DNA of 17,336 nt, taken from contig JBIOWF010000087.1 of NCBI GenBank assembly GCA_044868295.1, forward strand, positions 1 to 17,336, written 5' to 3'. This document shows positions 1-7,724 of this stretch, piece after piece. The position numbers and the translations under genes are program-made. This stretch comes from JBIOWF01 sp044868295. Its GTDB lineage: Bacteria > Actinomycetota > Actinomycetes > Streptosporangiales > Streptosporangiaceae. Within the stretch, counting starts at the first letter, position 1. Each line of letters begins with the position of its first letter. The notes beneath the pieces are model-generated. The model had not been told where the DNA came from. It saw only the letters and a list, made by a program, of their open reading frames with translations, and made no database searches.

Positions 1-1
1 G

Positions 2-1708
<1,707 letters not shown>

Positions 1709-1723
1709 TCCCGTACGGCCCGA

Positions 1724-1765
1724 CGCCCCGGTGAGCGATCCGCTCACCGGGGCGCCGCCGTTTTG
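1724..1765 (+). terminator. Rho-independent-like terminator of aspS
   Basis: A perfect 14-bp inverted repeat (left arm CGCCCCGGTGAGCG at 1724-1737, right arm at 1741-1754) encloses a 3-base loop and is followed by TTTT at 1761-1764. It starts 16 bases after the aspS stop. The T tract is short, as is common in high-GC actinomycetes. It separates aspS from the operon that begins at 1838. Confidence 0.8.
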
Positions 1766-1770
1766 GAGGC

Positions 1771-1799
1771 TGTTCAGGAATCCAATCGCTTCGTATATT
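1771..1799 (+). promoter_or_regulatory. Putative promoter of the KDX-repeat operon
   Basis: An AT-rich patch between the aspS terminator and the next gene contains a good -10 hexamer, TATATT at 1794-1799. A weak -35-like TGTTCA (1771-1776) lies 17 bases upstream. Transcription would begin near 1806, giving a leader of about 30 bases before the ATG at 1838. This is judged from sequence only; the -35 matches the consensus poorly. Confidence 0.5.
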
Positions 1800-1837
1800 G
1801 AAGGTAATTTTCAGGTCTCCCACTACTGCGAGGGAGC

Positions 1838-2773
1838 ATGAAGGTCGGCCTTGTGCTGCCGTTGGCGGAATATCCCTGGAAACAACCTTCGTACACGGAA
1901 ATTCGATCTCTTGCACTGCAAGCCGAGGGCGCCGGATTCGACTCCATATGGGTGTTCGACCACTTGCTCTTCCGGGAGCCCGGCGCGCTGACCGAAGGTA
2001 TCTGGGAGTCGTGGACGGTGCTTTCGGCACTGGCCGAGGCGACCGATCGCGTCGAAATAGGCACCTTCGTGTTGTGCACCGCATTTCGCAATCCGGCCGT
2101 CCTGGCCAAGATGGCGGTGACGCTCGACGCGGTCAGCGACGGGCGTCTCATCCTTGGTCTGGGCTGCGGTTGGCACAAGCCGGAGTTCGACGCGTTCGGC
2201 ATCCCGTTCGAGCAACGGGTGGACCGTTTCGAGGAGGCATTGGAGATCATCCTTCCGTTGTTGCGCGAGGGCACGCGGGACTTCGAAGGCCGGCATTACC
2301 GGGTTCGGGGTGGCGAGTTGAAACCGCGGGCGGGACGCGTGGGCGGCCCGCCGGTTCTGGTGGGCGCCCTGCGGCCCAGGATGATGCGCCTCGCCGCGCG
2401 GCATGCCGATCTGTGGAACGCCTGCTGGTTCGGAGACCCCACGAGCCTGGGTGAGGTGCCGCGGCGGATCGACTCCGCCTGCGTCGAGGTGGGTCGCGAT
2501 CCCGGAACGCTTGGGCGGACACTCGGCGTCAACGTGGCGGTCGGCCCTGACGCTGATCGGCTGCCACCGGATCGGGCCGTTCTGTCCGGGTCTCCGGAGA
2601 CAGTGGCGAGGGGCCTGCTCGAGTACTGCGATCTAGGAATCGATCACGTGATCTGCAACCTCAACCCGCATGACGCCGACGCCCAGCGCCGGCTGTCCGG
2701 CGCCCTGCACCTGTACCGTGCCGGGCTCGAGACCAGGATGGAGACGAAGGCGAATGCCCTGGGTCGTGGATGA
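1838..2773 (+). CDS. LLM-class (luciferase-like) F420- or flavin-dependent oxidoreductase
   Basis: 311-residue TIM-barrel oxidoreductase of the bacterial luciferase-like superfamily. The ATG at 1838 follows an AGGGAG ribosome site, and the protein opens MKVGLVLPLAEY with LALQAEGAGFDSIWVFDH soon after, as is typical for this family. The glycine-rich segment GLGCGWHKPEFDAFGIPF and the following FEEALEIILPLL are the standard family signature. In actinomycetes many such enzymes use coenzyme F420, but the sequence does not settle F420 versus FMN. It is the first gene of the operon; its last codons overlap the repeat-protein gene by 20 bases, which suggests translational coupling and a role in modifying that protein or making a building block for it. 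The substrate cannot be read from the sequence. It could instead be a passenger gene with its own metabolism. Confidence 0.9.
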   Translation: MKVGLVLPLAEYPWKQPSYTEIRSLALQAEGAGFDSIWVFDHLLFREPGALTEGIWESWTVLSALAEATDRVEIGTFVLCTAFRNPAVLAKMAVTLDAVSDGRLILGLGCGWHKPEFDAFGIPFEQRVDRFEEALEIILPLLREGTRDFEGRHYRVRGGELKPRAGRVGGPPVLVGALRPRMMRLAARHADLWNACWFGDPTSLGEVPRRIDSACVEVGRDPGTLGRTLGVNVAVGPDADRLPPDRAVLSGSPETVARGLLEYCDLGIDHVICNLNPHDADAQRRLSGALHLYRAGLETRMETKANALGRG

Positions 2774-3323
2774 GTCGCGCGTAATGCCGTTCCTGTCGGC
2801 CTCCGAGCGACGCGACATCACCGAGGCTCTCTGGCGAAGGCCCATGCCAGGCAGGGTCTTCCCGGATGAAGGTTCGGGAGACGAGTCGCCACATGAGAGA
2901 AGATCTGCCAAGTGGAGCAAGGACAGCAAGGACAGCAAGGATTCAAAGGACAGCAAGGACTCCAAAGACTCAAAGGACAGCAAGGACTGGAAGGACGGCA
3001 AGGATTCCAAGGACAGCAAGGACCGCAAGGACTCCAAAGACTGGAAGGACAGCAAGGATTCCAAGGACAGCAAGGATTCCAAGGACGGCAAGGATTCCAA
3101 GGACGGCAAGGACTCCAAAGACTGGAAGGACAGCAAGGATTCCAAGGACGGATCCGACTGGTCGGTGAATTCCGACTCCAGGATGTTCGTGAGCGAGTCC
3201 CCGCCCGCGTCGCGCCCCGTTCCGGAGATGTCCCGGCCGGAAGGCGAGTACGGGGAGGTTCTCGCCATCGTGCGGGCCTCGCGGGTGAATCGCTTCCTGA
3301 GAGGGCGGGGCCTTGTCATCTGA
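2754..3323 (+). CDS. Putative RiPP precursor with 26 Lys-Asp-X tripeptide repeats
   Basis: 189-residue protein that I do not recognise as a named family. Residues 1-55 are a mixed, leader-like segment (contains MPFLSASERRDITEAL). Residues 56-133 are 26 uninterrupted KDX units (X = Ser 18, Gly 4, Trp 3, Arg 1), then SDW. Residues 134-189 form a tail ending in a basic stretch (RASRVNRFLRGRGLVI). There is no signal peptide, membrane segment or Cys. The reading frame is supported by G/C-rich third positions in both flanks and by the fit to its neighbours. It starts inside the end of the oxidoreductase gene (GGAG and GAAGG precede the ATG at 2754) and ends 11 bases inside the next gene. An alternative start is the ATG at 2784, ten bases after the oxidoreductase stop. 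Followed by two ATP-grasp-type proteins and two hydroxylase-type oxygenases, it is most simply their substrate. Alternatives are a structural or metal-binding repeat protein. Confidence 0.75.
   Translation: MPWVVDESRVMPFLSASERRDITEALWRRPMPGRVFPDEGSGDESPHERRSAKWSKDSKDSKDSKDSKDSKDSKDSKDWKDGKDSKDSKDRKDSKDWKDSKDSKDSKDSKDGKDSKDGKDSKDWKDSKDSKDGSDWSVNSDSRMFVSESPPASRPVPEMSRPEGEYGEVLAIVRASRVNRFLRGRGLVI
2919..3152 (+). repeat. 26-copy, 9-bp tandem repeat encoding (Lys-Asp-X)26
   Basis: Twenty-six perfect-length 9-base units of the form AAR-GAY-NNN. Unit types in order: seven KDS, KDW, KDG, two KDS, KDR, KDS, KDW, four KDS, KDG, KDS, KDG, KDS, KDW, two KDS, KDG. Units 13-16 and 22-25 are base-identical, and identity runs 42 bases (3027-3068 and 3108-3149, 81 bases apart). 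This indicates a block duplication of nine units. Lys is AAG except AAA in units 6, 14 and 23. Confidence 0.95.
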
Positions 3324-4143
3324 GCCGGCGGACCTGGTCGTCGTGGCCGACCCGGCGGATGAGGTCGCCGCCGAGGTGAAGATTTTCGTGGAAGAGAGCG
3401 GACGCTCGGCGGCCGTGCTGGACGTTTTCGACGCGGCCCAACTGTTCACGGTGTCGGTACGCGACGGAGTCGCCAAGGTCGACCCCGAGGTGCCGCTGTT
3501 TCTGCGGCTGCCGTCTCCGCCGCCGCTGCGGACCGGCTTCGACGCCGAGTTCCAGTTCAACGAGTGCCTCGCGCAGCTCTGGGCCGCCGCCGCGTTGACT
3601 TCGGCGCCGGTCATCAACCGTCCGTCGCCGCAGGCGCTCGGCAGCCGGGTCTCGCATTCCGCCGCGCTGACCGGGCTTCGCGCGGGGCTGGACGGCGGAG
3701 CCGTGGAGATCTTCTCCTCCAGGCCATCGGAGCCGCCCGAGCCGCCCGAGCCGCCGTCGCTTTCGGCGTCCGGCGGTGACCAGTGGTGGGTGCAGGACGC
3801 CTCCACCCATCTGACCTCTCCCTGGCCCCTGCCACCTGGCGACCGTACGGGACCGTTCCGCGCCCGATGGTCAGACGCCGACCCCGTCTTCGAGGCCGTC
3901 GTGGTGCTGGCCGGCCAGGCATGGCGCTGCACGACCGCTGACCTCGATCATCTCCGGCTGGAGGAGCGCAGCGACGCCGTCGCGTCCAGCCTGGATGTGA
4001 CCCTTGCCGCCGTCATCTGGCGGTTGGCGCCCGATCTCTCCTCGGCCTGGCTGGTGAACGTGGAACCGTATCCCGCGCTGGAACAGCTGCGCATGGTCTG
4101 GCTGGGTCTCGGCCCTCAACTGCTGAAGGTGCTGTTCACATGA
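3313..4143 (+). CDS. Degenerate ATP-grasp-like partner protein of the RiPP maturase
   Basis: 276 residues, beginning at a TTG that overlaps the precursor stop by 11 bases and follows a GAGAGGGCGGGG ribosome site. It resembles the next protein along its length. VINRPSPQALGS (Asn102) parallels VVNRPEVRADNGS there, and the C-terminal WLVNVEPYPAL parallels CLEVNPMPGY. The ATP-binding Lys segment (VKAASG in the neighbour) is missing, and a Pro-rich stretch (three EPP units, residues 140-148) and a Trp-rich segment occupy that region. The metal-binding Glu-x-Asn of the neighbour appears reversed, as Asn249-Val-Glu251, and the upstream acidic residue is lost. I infer a catalytically weak or inactive paralogue that may bind the precursor or pair with the active ligase. 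The paralogy is my alignment by eye. It ends in a 4-base ATGA overlap with the ligase gene. Confidence 0.7.
   Translation: MSSEPADLVVVADPADEVAAEVKIFVEESGRSAAVLDVFDAAQLFTVSVRDGVAKVDPEVPLFLRLPSPPPLRTGFDAEFQFNECLAQLWAAAALTSAPVINRPSPQALGSRVSHSAALTGLRAGLDGGAVEIFSSRPSEPPEPPEPPSLSASGGDQWWVQDASTHLTSPWPLPPGDRTGPFRARWSDADPVFEAVVVLAGQAWRCTTADLDHLRLEERSDAVASSLDVTLAAVIWRLAPDLSSAWLVNVEPYPALEQLRMVWLGLGPQLLKVLFT
3730..3756 (+). repeat. Three 9-bp units encoding Glu-Pro-Pro
   Basis: Three in-frame copies of GAGCCGCCC (last copy ends CCG) encode a Pro-rich linker inside the degenerate ATP-grasp-like protein. It sits where a normal ATP-grasp protein carries its nucleotide-binding subdomain. Confidence 0.85.
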
Positions 4144-5033
4144 TCTACGCGATCGGTGTCGGCTCCGACGGGACGTTCGGCCATTTCGTCGAGGCCGCGG
4201 CGAGCCATGGCGTGGAGATCGTCTCTGTGGATCTGCGGGAGGTCGCCGCGGGGGGTGACTGGCGCTTGGCGATCCCCGACGACGGCCGCAGCTGGCTGGC
4301 GACCGCCACGGAAAGGTATGCCCTCGATCCGGAAGGCTCGTTCTTCTGCCGGATCATCGACCTGTCCGCCCTTCAGCGGGACGTGGCGCGGGCGAGACGC
4401 TGGCAAGGACTCGTGGCGGCACTGCTCGCCTGGCTTGATCACGTCCCGGGCCTGGTCGTCAACCGCCCCGAGGTTCGTGCGGACAACGGATCCAAGCCGC
4501 TGCACGAACTGTCTCTGGCCCGGGCGGGCTTCGCCGTACCGGAGAGCCTGACCAGTTCCGACCCGGCGAGATTGCGGGCGTTCGCGGCGGCCGGCCCGAC
4601 GATCGTCAAGGCGGCCTCCGGAGTTCGGGCCACGAGCCGACTGGTCGGTCCTGCGGACTTCGCCGGGTTCATCCCATGGCAGGGGCCGGTTCACCTCCAG
4701 CGGTACATCACCGGCACCGATGTTCGCGCCCACGTGGTGGGCATGCGGGTGCATGCGGAGGAGATCATCTCCGCTGCGGTCGACTACCGGGCGGCGCCGC
4801 CGGACGAGGTCACGTTCGCACCCTGCGAGCCGCACCTGTCCCGGCGGATGATCGAGTACACGAAGGAGTCCGGCATGAGCTTCGCCGGATGGGATTTCAA
4901 GGTCGCGGAAGACGGTGCGCACTGGTGTCTGGAGGTCAATCCCATGCCCGGCTACGACTGGTACGACCGCAGACTGGAGGGCGCCGTGAGCGCAAGCCTC
5001 CTCGATCTGCTCAGCGATGGGACTTCGGTGTGA
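4140..5033 (+). CDS. ATP-grasp ligase (RimK/graspetide-maturase-like)
   Basis: 297-residue ATP-dependent carboxylate-amine (or alcohol) ligase with an intact ATP-grasp fold. Visible elements are a pre-ATP-grasp domain with VVNRPEVRADNGSKPL (Asn108), the nucleotide-binding Lys157 in IVKAASGVRATSRLV, and the ligase strand LQRYITGTDVRAHVVG (Gln187, Asp194, Arg196). The metal-binding residues follow: Asp252 (GWDFKV) and Glu265-x-Asn267 in CLEVNPMPGY. Such enzymes phosphorylate a carboxylate and join it to an amine or hydroxyl. In graspetides this makes side-chain lactams or lactones between Asp/Glu and Lys/Ser/Thr, the residue types that dominate the KDX protein encoded just upstream. It starts in a 4-base ATGA overlap with the degenerate paralogue and ends in a 4-base GTGA overlap with the oxygenase gene, so all are co-translated. 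An alternative role is attaching an amino acid to the precursor. Confidence 0.88.
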   Translation: MIYAIGVGSDGTFGHFVEAAASHGVEIVSVDLREVAAGGDWRLAIPDDGRSWLATATERYALDPEGSFFCRIIDLSALQRDVARARRWQGLVAALLAWLDHVPGLVVNRPEVRADNGSKPLHELSLARAGFAVPESLTSSDPARLRAFAAAGPTIVKAASGVRATSRLVGPADFAGFIPWQGPVHLQRYITGTDVRAHVVGMRVHAEEIISAAVDYRAAPPDEVTFAPCEPHLSRRMIEYTKESGMSFAGWDFKVAEDGAHWCLEVNPMPGYDWYDRRLEGAVSASLLDLLSDGTSV

Positions 5034-5737
5034 TCAGCGACGTCGAGGTCCTCACCGCCGGCCGGAGCGCCGACCTGCGAGACGCCGTACACGCGATGAG
5101 AGAACGCTGGATCCCCCGGGGGACGGAACCGGCGTCGTTCTTCACGCTCGGCACACCGAGCTACCTCGACCTGGCGGAGGAACCGGAGAACGGATACCGC
5201 GATCGTGCCCGGCGGACGAGGCGACTGCTGTGGGAAGGCTTCGGATGGCTCTACGAGAGCCTGTCCGCGGTCCTCGCCGAGCATCTCCAGGCACCGGTCC
5301 GTTACGCGGAGAACCTGGCGCTGCCCGGGTTCCACGTCTGGCTGTCGGAGGCGGTGTTCACCAAGCCGCAGGCGCCCGTCCACTTCGATCTGCAGTACAA
5401 GGCCTTCGAGTGGCCACCGGGCACCGACATCAGCCGGTTGCTCTCGTTCACCCTGCCGGTACGGCTTCCGCGCGCCGGTGGCGGACTCAACGTGTGGGAC
5501 GCGACCTATGAGCAGTTCCAGACGGCGCTCAGGCGCGGCTGGATTGAGGGGGCGGCCGATCTCCAGCGCTTCCATACCCGCACGTATGTGCCGTACACGG
5601 TCGGCCGCATGGTGATCCACTCAGGTCACATCCTGCACCAGGTCGCTCCGACGAGCCGGGTCGAGCCGGACGACGAGCGCCTCACCCTGCAAGGGCACGG
5701 AATCTGGTGCGACGACCGCTGGATCCTGTACTGGTGA
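5030..5737 (+). CDS. Putative Fe(II)/2-oxoglutarate-dependent oxygenase
   Basis: 235 residues, starting at the GTG that forms a GTGA overlap with the ATP-grasp stop. A His-x-Asp iron-binding pair is visible in VHFDLQYKAF (His118, Asp120). The C-terminal half has IHSGHILHQVAP, in which His203 is the likeliest distal iron ligand (His197 and His200 are other candidates). An Arg follows in ERLTLQGHG, the usual place for the 2-oxoglutarate carboxylate contact. The hydrophobic strand LLSFTLPVRLP followed by GGGLNVWD resembles the double-stranded beta-helix core of this superfamily. Placed right after the precursor and ligase genes, it probably hydroxylates or otherwise oxidises residues of the KDX repeat; which residue is not visible. 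It is unlike the next oxygenase in sequence, so the two probably do different chemistry. Confidence 0.78.
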   Translation: MISDVEVLTAGRSADLRDAVHAMRERWIPRGTEPASFFTLGTPSYLDLAEEPENGYRDRARRTRRLLWEGFGWLYESLSAVLAEHLQAPVRYAENLALPGFHVWLSEAVFTKPQAPVHFDLQYKAFEWPPGTDISRLLSFTLPVRLPRAGGGLNVWDATYEQFQTALRRGWIEGAADLQRFHTRTYVPYTVGRMVIHSGHILHQVAPTSRVEPDDERLTLQGHGIWCDDRWILYW

Positions 5738-5739
5738 TC

Positions 5740-6543
5740 ATGCTTACTCCCGCGGACGTCGACAGCTTCGTGGAGCGGGGCTTCTGCGTGCTCGAAGGCG
5801 CGTTCACGGCTCGCCAAGCCGAAGCCGCCCGCGCCCGCGTATGGCGCCGGATGGAGGAGAAGACGGGGATCCGGGAGAACGATCCCTCCACGTGGCCCGG
5901 CAGCTACGACATCGAGGAGCGGCTGCCCGTGCCCGAAGTGCTCGCCTGCTTCACCGACCGGCTCGTACGGGCGATCGAAGACCTGGTCGGTGTGGGCCGT
6001 TGGCGCGGCGATCGCGGCTGGGGCTTCTGGCCCGTCAATTTCGCCCACGGTGGCGAGCTTCCGTACAGCGTTCCGGCGGAGGGCTGGCATGTGGACGGGA
6101 ACTGGTTCCGGCACACCGTCGACTCGCCCCAGCAGGGACTGCTCCTGATCGGGCTGTTCACCGACATCGAACCACGGGGCGGCGGCACCATGATCTCCGA
6201 AGGCTCGCACCGGCGGGCGGCGCGCGTTCTCGCCGGGCGTCCGGAGGGGATGACCCACCTCGAGCTCTTCGACGCCGTGCTGGCCGAGCCGATCGGGAAC
6301 TTCCGCGAACTCACCGGCGCGGCCGGGGATGTCGTGCTCGCCCATCCCTTCCTTTTTCACACCCGGGGGTTCAAGCACCGCGGGCCACCGAGATTCATCA
6401 GCAACACCGAGGCGGGGCTCCGGGAACCGATGCGGCTGGGCCGCCGTGACGGCTCGCCGTACTCGATCCTCGAACTGTCCATCGCGGACGCGCTCGCCGG
6501 TCCGCCCCCGGTCTTCACCGACCCGATGCCCTGCCGCTTCTAG
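5740..6543 (+). CDS. PhyH-type (phytanoyl-CoA dioxygenase family) 2-oxoglutarate oxygenase
   Basis: 267 residues with the N-terminal MLTPADVDSFVERGFCVLEGAF typical of the PhyH family. The iron triad is readable: His117-x-Asp119 in WHVDGN and His207 in LAHPFLFH. Arg218 lies eleven residues after His207, the same spacing as the distal His and 2-oxoglutarate-binding Arg in human PhyH. Family members hydroxylate small molecules, free amino acids and peptidyl or carrier-bound substrates. Last gene of the operon. The ATG at 5740 lies two bases after the preceding stop; a GTG at 5734 would instead give the GTGA overlap used by the previous junction and two extra residues. No Shine-Dalgarno is evident, so translation likely depends on coupling. 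The KDX protein is the obvious candidate substrate, by context only. Confidence 0.85.
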   Translation: MLTPADVDSFVERGFCVLEGAFTARQAEAARARVWRRMEEKTGIRENDPSTWPGSYDIEERLPVPEVLACFTDRLVRAIEDLVGVGRWRGDRGWGFWPVNFAHGGELPYSVPAEGWHVDGNWFRHTVDSPQQGLLLIGLFTDIEPRGGGTMISEGSHRRAARVLAGRPEGMTHLELFDAVLAEPIGNFRELTGAAGDVVLAHPFLFHTRGFKHRGPPRFISNTEAGLREPMRLGRRDGSPYSILELSIADALAGPPPVFTDPMPCRF

Positions 6544-6693
6544 GTATGGCCGTACAGCTACAGGATCGGGGCGCTCTTGAGGTGGTCCGCTTCCTCGTCG
6601 CTCGCTTCTCGTCAGCGCACCGCCGCGCCCCTCACATGCTTGTTCGCGCCGGCTCCGCTCGCGCGGGCTCGGGGTGGTGGGGAGGACGTCGGA

Positions 6694-7563
6694 TCAGGCC
6701 ACCTCGACGTCCTTGATCTTCACCTTGATCTTGGGGGCGTTGGAGCCGCCCGAGTCGCTGGTGATGTCCACGCCGTCCTTGGCGGTGTTGACGCCGCCCT
6801 TGACGATCTTGTCGATGATGTCCATGCCCTTGCTGACCACACCGAACGGGGTGTACGCGGTCGGGAGCTGAGCGCTTTCGTCGGTGAAGGAGATCGCGAA
6901 CTGGCTGCCGTTGGAGTTCGCGTCGTCACCGCCCTGCGCCATGAAGACCACTCCGCGCTTGTACGGCGCGCCGAGGTTCTCGTCGTTGAACAGGTAGCCC
7001 GGTCCGCCCGTGCCGTCGGTCGGGTTCTCCCCGTCGCCCTTGGCCTGCGGGTCGCCGCACTGCAGGAGGCCCACGCCGTTGGTCTGGACGGTGACGAGGC
7101 GGTGGCAGACCGTGTTGTCGAAGTAGTTCTTCTTCGCCAGGTACGCGAACGAGTTGACCGTGCAGGGCGTGAGTTTCGGCTCCAGCGCGATGGCGATGTC
7201 GCCGAGGTTGGTCTTGATCGTCATGGTCTTGGCCTTGAGCGCCGCCGCGGTGGGCTTCTTGGGCGGGAGTCCGACGAACTTGGCCGGGCTCCCACTGTCG
7301 TCCTTGCGGTAGTCGCAGGTGACCTTGCTCGGGTCGACGGGCGCCGCGCTCGGGGTCGCGCCGGGTGCGGCCGAGGCGCTCGCGGACGGGGCCGCCGAGG
7401 CCGACGGGCTTGTCGTCGCGGCGTTGCTCTTGGTGTCGCCACCGCCGCAGGCGGCGAGCGCGCCCACCATCGCGAGAACACCAAGGCCGACGCCGAGTGT
7501 GGTGTTGCGCCTGGCCGGGCTCGCGCCCGAAGCCGGCTGCTTCTGCCGATCCGTGTCGGTCAC
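6694..7563 (-). CDS. Lipoprotein peptidyl-prolyl cis-trans isomerase (cyclophilin type)
   Basis: 289-residue secreted foldase that speeds prolyl bond isomerisation outside the membrane. Residues 1-38 form a signal sequence ending in a lipobox (LAAC, Cys39 followed by GGG), so it should be lipid-anchored. A disordered Ala/Ser/Pro linker (about residues 46-75) leads to a cyclophilin domain from about residue 90 to the end. Family landmarks are LGDIAIALEPKLTPCTVNSF, the catalytic-Arg strand NTVCHRLV, QCGDPQAKGDGENPTDGTGG, YKRGVVFMAQ and SNGSQFAISF. The start is a GTG with GGGAAGG a few bases upstream; there is no nearby in-frame ATG. It converges on the operon to its left and diverges from the tricorn gene to its right. 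In many actinobacteria this gene sits near relA, hisS and aspS, which is consistent with this locus. Confidence 0.93.
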   Translation of the reverse strand: MTDTDRQKQPASGASPARRNTTLGVGLGVLAMVGALAACGGGDTKSNAATTSPSASAAPSASASAAPGATPSAAPVDPSKVTCDYRKDDSGSPAKFVGLPPKKPTAAALKAKTMTIKTNLGDIAIALEPKLTPCTVNSFAYLAKKNYFDNTVCHRLVTVQTNGVGLLQCGDPQAKGDGENPTDGTGGPGYLFNDENLGAPYKRGVVFMAQGGDDANSNGSQFAISFTDESAQLPTAYTPFGVVSKGMDIIDKIVKGGVNTAKDGVDITSDSGGSNAPKIKVKIKDVEVA

Positions 7564-7645
7564 CGCTATGCCTTCCCTTTACCTTCTCTGACCATTGCGA
7601 AGCGTCACTCTATCGGCGATTCCATTCGATACACGTAAGCAGTGG

Positions 7646-7665
7646 TCACAGCGGTAACTCTGTGA
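7646..7665. promoter_or_regulatory. Inverted repeat in the divergent cyclophilin/tricorn intergenic region
   Basis: TCACAG and CTGTGA arms flank an 8-base spacer, about 80 bases upstream of both divergent starts. It could be an operator serving either gene. The arms are only six bases long, so chance is possible. Confidence 0.3.
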
Positions 7666-7689
7666 TCAAGCACCTCACAAGTCACGATC

Positions 7690-7724
7690 TTGCGGCCAGC
7701 GGTCACCCGGATACCATTGCGTAG
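7690..7724 (+). promoter_or_regulatory. Promoter for a leaderless tricorn transcript
   Basis: A -10 hexamer TACCAT (7712-7717) is followed by exactly seven bases and then the GTG start at 7725. A -35-like TTGCGG (7690-7695) sits 16 bases upstream of the -10. This geometry places the transcription start on the G of GTG, a common leaderless arrangement in actinobacteria. No Shine-Dalgarno precedes the start, which agrees. Confidence 0.6.

Noticed and set aside
2919..3152. CRISPR-like array
   Set aside because: Units are 9 bases with no spacers and keep an open frame; this is a coding tandem repeat.
2633..3319. Leu/Ser-rich repeat protein (SLESL type) on the - strand opposite the KDX array
   Set aside because: It is the antisense image of the same repeat, lies opposite a coupled operon and has no own promoter or ribosome site that I can see.
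2912..3379. Collagen-like Gly-Gln-Gln repeat protein in another + frame across the KDX array
   Set aside because: The 9-bp repeat keeps several frames open. This frame has A-rich third positions in the array, and its flanks read as Arg-rich nonsense, whereas the KDX frame has G/C third positions throughout and fits the operon overlaps.
6544..6693. Bidirectional terminator or gene between the convergent PhyH and cyclophilin genes
   Set aside because: Only a weak 5-bp G/C stem (CGCGC/GCGCG, around 6645-6670) without a T tract was found, and no credible coding frame; nothing could be supported.
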